Made by a program: the position numbers and the translations under genes. From positions 183,171-247,170 of the forward strand of contig CALVDO010000002.1 in NCBI GenBank assembly GCA_944326355.1: a stretch of DNA of 64,000 nucleotides. Reading direction: 5' to 3'. Below are positions 60,854 to 64,000 of the stretch, one piece after another. The notes beneath the pieces are model-generated. The model worked only from the letters and a program-made list of their open reading frames with translations. It had not been told where the DNA came from and made no database searches. Position 1 is the first letter of the stretch. Every line of letters begins with the position of its first letter. The DNA comes from an uncultured Bacteroidales bacterium. GTDB taxonomy: Bacteria > Bacteroidota > Bacteroidia > Bacteroidales > UBA932.

Positions 60854-62524
60854 TTATGCCGCGAACAGCAGAATCAGCTGGGCAGTTATGACTCTGACGA
60901 ATATGGACAGGGGATAGACCGTCGCGTATGCCACAGACGGTTCATCCCCTGTCACCGTCGTATTGGCATAGTTGAGCGCCATCGGGTTGGCCATGCTTCC
61001 GCACAGCATCCCGACATTGTGGGCATAGTCCACCTTGAAGAATCTTGAGGCTATCCAGCCCACGAGAAGTACCGGCACAATCGCGAGTGCGAAGCCGATG
61101 GCTATCCATACAAGGCCTTCAGTCCTGAACACGGTCTCGAAGAAATGCTCTCCGGAGTCGAGCCCGAGTCCGGCCAGATAGAGCACCAGCCCGAACTCAC
61201 GCATCATGAGATTGGCGCTTTCAGTGGTGTAGGTCGTCAGATGGATGCGCGGGCCGAAGGCGCCCATGAGGATGCCGACGATAATCGGTCCGCCTGCTAT
61301 GCCGAGCTTGACCGGCGTGCTCATTCCGGGGATTGAGAACGGGATGGCGCCGATGAATACTCCGACGGCGAGCCCTACGAATATCGCCAGAAGATTGGGC
61401 TTGTTGAGCCTCTTCGCCTCATCTCCGAGAATCTTCCCTGCATTTGCAACGGCGTTCGCCTCTCCGACGATGGTGAGCTTGTCTCCCACCTGGAGGTGCA
61501 GATCCGGGGACGCGAGAAGGTCAATGCCGGCCCTGTTGATTCTCGTAATGTTTACCCCATAGAGATTACGCAGCTTAAGCGAACCCAGCTTTACTCCGTT
61601 TATCCTGTTTCTCGTGACAAGGATTCTTCTGGAAATCAGCTGGCTGTCTATAGCGTTCCAGTCTATTCCCTCCTTGTTCCAGTCGCCGTCCTCCTGTTCT
61701 CCGAAAAGGGCGGTCGCCTTTTCGACGTCGGCCCTGACCGACACCACCAGCAGCTGGTCCCCCTTCATCAGCCTCGTTTCGGAGGTCGGGATGCACACTT
61801 TCCCGTTTCTCCAGAGTCTTGATATGACGAAATGCCTGTCAGTGAGGCGCATCGCCTCCTTAATGCTCTTTCCGAATATGGCCGGATTGCTGACCAGAAA
61901 TTCCGCCACGTATGTTTTGGAGGCATTCTCGTCCCTGTTCTGCTTCCCCTTTCCCGTGCCGGAGAACCGCCTGAGCGTTATTATGGCGAGTATTACGCCG
62001 ATGACTCCGAGAGGGTAAGTCACGGCACAGGCCAAAGCCATGTCAGTCACACCTTTCGTGTTTTCCGGATCAACCTGCATGAGGGCCTGCTGCGCTGCTC
62101 CGAGCATAGGCGTATTTGTGACGGCTCCGGAGAGCAGTCCCATCATGTCGGAAAGCGGAACGTTCGTGATCAGGCACAGGCCGAGAGCCATCAGGGTTCC
62201 GGCAAGCACCACTCCGAGCGAAAGCATGTTGAGCTTTATGCCCCCGGTCTTGAATGAGGAAAGGAAGCCCGGGCCGACCTGAAGTCCGAGAGTGTAGATG
62301 AACACCATGAGCCCGAAGTTCTGGGCGAAGGCCAGCATGTCCCTGTTGACTCTCACTCCGAAGTGGCTTGCCACTATTCCCGCGAAGAACACGAATGTCA
62401 CTCCGAGCGATATTCCGAATATCTTTATCTTCCCAAGATAGATGCCGACGGCGGATACCGTTGCCAGCACGATTACCGTCTGAACGACTGACGGTTCACA
62501 CAATATTTCCTGAATCCAGTTCAT
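60854..62524 (-). CDS. AspT/YidE/YbjL-family transporter with two RCK_C domains
   Basis: 556 residues. Two blocks of about five membrane helices (~10-185 and ~380-555) flank two TrkA-C/RCK_C regulatory domains (~205-285, HFVISRLWRNGKVCIPTSETRLMKGDQLLVV; ~290-375, ITRINRAGIDLLASPDLHLQVGDKLTIVG). The repeated GLMVFIYTLGLQVGPGF and GLVLYLAGLGLDSG helices are typical of the aspartate:alanine exchanger family, so the protein is a putative anion or amino-acid exchanger. Convergent with ahcY; 78 bases between. Confidence 0.88.
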   Translation of the reverse strand: MNWIQEILCEPSVVQTVIVLATVSAVGIYLGKIKIFGISLGVTFVFFAGIVASHFGVRVNRDMLAFAQNFGLMVFIYTLGLQVGPGFLSSFKTGGIKLNMLSLGVVLAGTLMALGLCLITNVPLSDMMGLLSGAVTNTPMLGAAQQALMQVDPENTKGVTDMALACAVTYPLGVIGVILAIITLRRFSGTGKGKQNRDENASKTYVAEFLVSNPAIFGKSIKEAMRLTDRHFVISRLWRNGKVCIPTSETRLMKGDQLLVVSVRADVEKATALFGEQEDGDWNKEGIDWNAIDSQLISRRILVTRNRINGVKLGSLKLRNLYGVNITRINRAGIDLLASPDLHLQVGDKLTIVGEANAVANAGKILGDEAKRLNKPNLLAIFVGLAVGVFIGAIPFSIPGMSTPVKLGIAGGPIIVGILMGAFGPRIHLTTYTTESANLMMREFGLVLYLAGLGLDSGEHFFETVFRTEGLVWIAIGFALAIVPVLLVGWIASRFFKVDYAHNVGMLCGSMANPMALNYANTTVTGDEPSVAYATVYPLSIFVRVITAQLILLFAA

Positions 62525-62584
62525 TCCCGAGAAAAGTCTCTTTTAGCCGAAAAGGCTGCAAAGATATAAAAATAAGATATGGAA

Positions 62585-63139
62585 TCAATACAGCAGCAGT
62601 CCGAGCACTCCTCCGCCCAAGATGACGACTATAGGATTGGCCTTTCCCCACCAGGAGGCGGCAAATGCAGCCGCGAACAGCACCCAGCTCTTCCAGTCAG
62701 GGAAGTTGTCCCTGGTCATCAGCACTATCGCCGCCGCTCCTATCAGTCCCGCCACGGCCGGCTTGAGCCCGTCCATCACTCCTTCGAACACCCTGTTGCT
62801 GCGGAATCTCGCGTACATTCTGCAGATTGTGAGCACGATGATGAAAGAGGGAAGCACCACGGCCAGGGTAGTGCTGAATGAGCCCAGAATGCACATGAAT
62901 TCCGATGCTCCGGCCTCTTGAAGCACGGTATAGCCGATGTATGTGGCGCTGTTGATCCCGACAGGGCCGGGAGTCATCTGGGATATGGCCACGATATCGG
63001 TGAACGTGTCTTCGTCCAGCCATCCGTGGATCGTCACCACCTGTGCCTGTATCAGGGAGAGCATGGCATATCCTCCTCCTATCGTGAAGAGGCCTATCAT
63101 GAAAAAAGTCGTGAACAGCTCTATGTAGATGCCAATCAT
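62585..63139 (-). CDS. Chromate transporter family protein, half-size (second gene)
   Basis: 184 residues, one CHR domain: FFMIGLFTIGGGYAMLSLIQ and SQMTPGPVGINSATYIGY are the family motifs, with about six helices. Its start overlaps the end of the gene upstream by four bases (ATGA type). The two half-size genes are expected to form a heterodimeric carrier. Chromate export or another anion; substrate cannot be told. Confidence 0.9.
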   Translation of the reverse strand: MIGIYIELFTTFFMIGLFTIGGGYAMLSLIQAQVVTIHGWLDEDTFTDIVAISQMTPGPVGINSATYIGYTVLQEAGASEFMCILGSFSTTLAVVLPSFIIVLTICRMYARFRSNRVFEGVMDGLKPAVAGLIGAAAIVLMTRDNFPDWKSWVLFAAAFAASWWGKANPIVVILGGGVLGLLLY

Positions 63140-63693
63140 CTGTCTTCTCCCTTTTTCCGGGTTCTTTCACGATACATGGCTACCGTGTAGGACACGACGG
63201 CTACTATTACCAATATATATATGGGGGATACCTTCAGAAAGGCGACGAGGCCGAGAGAAACGGCTGTCACCGCCCATGAGATCGGATTGTGATTGGATTT
63301 CTTCGCCATCTGCAGCATCGGAACTAATATCAGCGCGACTACGACAGGGCGGATACCTTTAAATATGCTCTGCACTATGGGGTCGTCTTGAAATCCTGAG
63401 AATGCCATGGCGATCACGAGGATGATCAGAAATGACGGAAAAATGCTTCCGAGAGTCGCCACTATGCTTCCCTTCACTCCGCGTAGCCTGTAGCCGATGA
63501 AGATGGAGATGTTGACCGCAAGCAGACCTGGGGCGGACTGGGCGAGCGCGAGGATGTCCGGAAACTCTTTTTCTTCCATCCATCCTCTCTTGAGGATCTC
63601 GTTCTGGATAAGCGGCACCATGGCATAGCCTCCACCAATGGTGAAGGCGCCGATTCTCATGAATACTATGAGTATTTGCCAGTATGACGCCAT
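63136..63693 (-). CDS. Chromate transporter family protein, half-size (first gene)
   Basis: 185 residues from the ATG at 63693; a longer frame to 63861 would run through the rRNA promoter region and is rejected. CHR-domain motifs IGAFTIGGGYAMVPLIQNEI and LALAQSAPGLLAVNISIFIGYRL present. The C-terminus ends RERTRKKGEDR, and the last codons overlap the start of the second half gene. Oppositely oriented in membrane topology to its partner in known pairs (family knowledge). Confidence 0.9.
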   Translation of the reverse strand: MASYWQILIVFMRIGAFTIGGGYAMVPLIQNEILKRGWMEEKEFPDILALAQSAPGLLAVNISIFIGYRLRGVKGSIVATLGSIFPSFLIILVIAMAFSGFQDDPIVQSIFKGIRPVVVALILVPMLQMAKKSNHNPISWAVTAVSLGLVAFLKVSPIYILVIVAVVSYTVAMYRERTRKKGEDR

Positions 63694-63772
63694 TTCAGAA
63701 GCAGGTTTGTGGCGACTCTCGCCTGTCGGTGATGCAAAGGTGATAAAAAAAATGAAAAAATCTAGAAAAAAA

Positions 63773-63803
63773 TTTGGAGAGATGAAAAAAGTCCGTATCT
63801 TTG
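63773..63803 (+). promoter_or_regulatory. Consensus rRNA operon promoter
   Basis: TTTG at 63773-63776, exactly 19 bases, TATCTTTG at 63796-63803, in an A-rich context (an UP-like A/T stretch upstream). About 140 bases before mature 16S. The leader 63804-63942 contains no gene. Confidence 0.85.
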
Positions 63804-63942
63804 CAGCCCGTTTGAGAAAGAACGGTAGCGTTGTTTGAAAATATTGAAAGACTAAGTACAAGCAAGTACCGAAACAATAAGAGAGAGCGTTGATTCTTTT
63901 TTATGAATCAGAGTCAATGGACAGACTTGGAAGAATAAGATA

Positions 63943-64000
63943 TACAAAGAAGAGTTTGATCCTGGCTCAGGATGAACGCTAGCGGCAGGCCTAACACATG
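63943..64000 (+). rRNA. 16S ribosomal RNA, 5' end only
   Basis: Contains the universal AGAGTTTGATCCTGGCTCAG at 63951-63970, followed by GATGAACGCTAGCGGCAGGC and CTAACACATG, as in Bacteroidales. The exact 5' end is estimated 8 bases before the universal segment. Cut by the window edge. Confidence 0.95.

Noticed and set aside
63694..63861. Extended N-terminus for the first chromate transporter gene
   Set aside because: The extra 56 codons run antisense through the consensus rRNA promoter; the CHR domain begins normally at the ATG at 63693.

Overview
The window is a stretch of a Bacteroidales chromosome. The evidence is the Bacteroidetes promoter (TTTG, about 19 bases, TAnnTTTG) in front of many genes, the general lack of strong Shine-Dalgarno sites, lineage-typical families (TonB receptor with a carboxypeptidase-regulatory domain, fimbrillin-like lipoprotein, DUF4876, DUF6850, S46 and C69 peptidases) and the start of a 16S rRNA whose first ~50 bases fit the Bacteroidales. 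They resemble Rikenellaceae-like sequences as I remember them, but 58 bases cannot fix the family. Base composition is fairly G+C rich except in a few AT-richer patches (13.4-18.5 kb and the intergenic control regions).

Layout. 1-6.8 kb: a minus-strand operon of TonB receptor, DUF4876 lipoprotein, DUF6850 beta-barrel and fimbrillin-like lipoprotein. 7-13.2 kb: plus-strand peptide-use genes (C69 dipeptidase, S46 dipeptidyl-peptidase), a small secreted protein, a nitroreductase and pheS. 13.3-18.5 kb: an accessory patch beginning at tRNA-Gly, with gene remnants, a small beta-barrel, a membrane TPR regulator and a two-gene ATPase/TOPRIM defence-like pair whose effector looks shortened. 18.6-23.5 kb: a 1621-residue exonuclease-RecQ-UvrD fusion. 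23.7-30.7 kb: TetR regulator, lipoprotein and a complete RND efflux set. 30.8-36.1 kb: acyl-CoA ligase with a repeat tail, a DPP IV-type peptidase and an RsiV-like lipoprotein. 36.4-39.8 kb: rpsL-rpsG-fusA-rpsJ, closed by a terminator. 40-41.7 kb: tRNA with CAT anticodon and a glutamine synthetase family gene. 42.3-48.6 kb: a methionine/threonine branch cluster (metX, fused aspartokinase-homoserine dehydrogenase, O-acetylhomoserine sulfhydrylase, asd), preceded by what looks like a methionine leader-peptide attenuator. 48.7-48.9 kb: a candidate structured small RNA. 49-55 kb: YeiH transporter, aminopeptidase P, DUF456 and a GH20 hexosaminidase. 55.2-58.4 kb: tRNA-Leu, a TonB fragment, YhcH, a glycosyltransferase-like fragment, ComF and an ATPase with a striking inverted-repeat control region. 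58.6-63.7 kb: fabG, a short-form S-adenosylhomocysteine hydrolase, an AspT/YidE-type transporter and a two-gene chromate transporter. 63.8 kb to the end: a consensus rRNA promoter and the 5' end of 16S rRNA.

Together the genes suggest an anaerobic gut-type bacterium that uses peptides (C69, S46, S9, M24 peptidases) and host or microbial amino sugars (GH20, YhcH), makes its own methionine through O-acetylhomoserine, and recycles S-adenosylhomocysteine. The most unusual signals are regulatory: the Met-codon leader before metX, the rod-like RNA at 48.7 kb, the double palindrome before the 57.3 kb ATPase and the duplicated promoter element at 36.2 kb.
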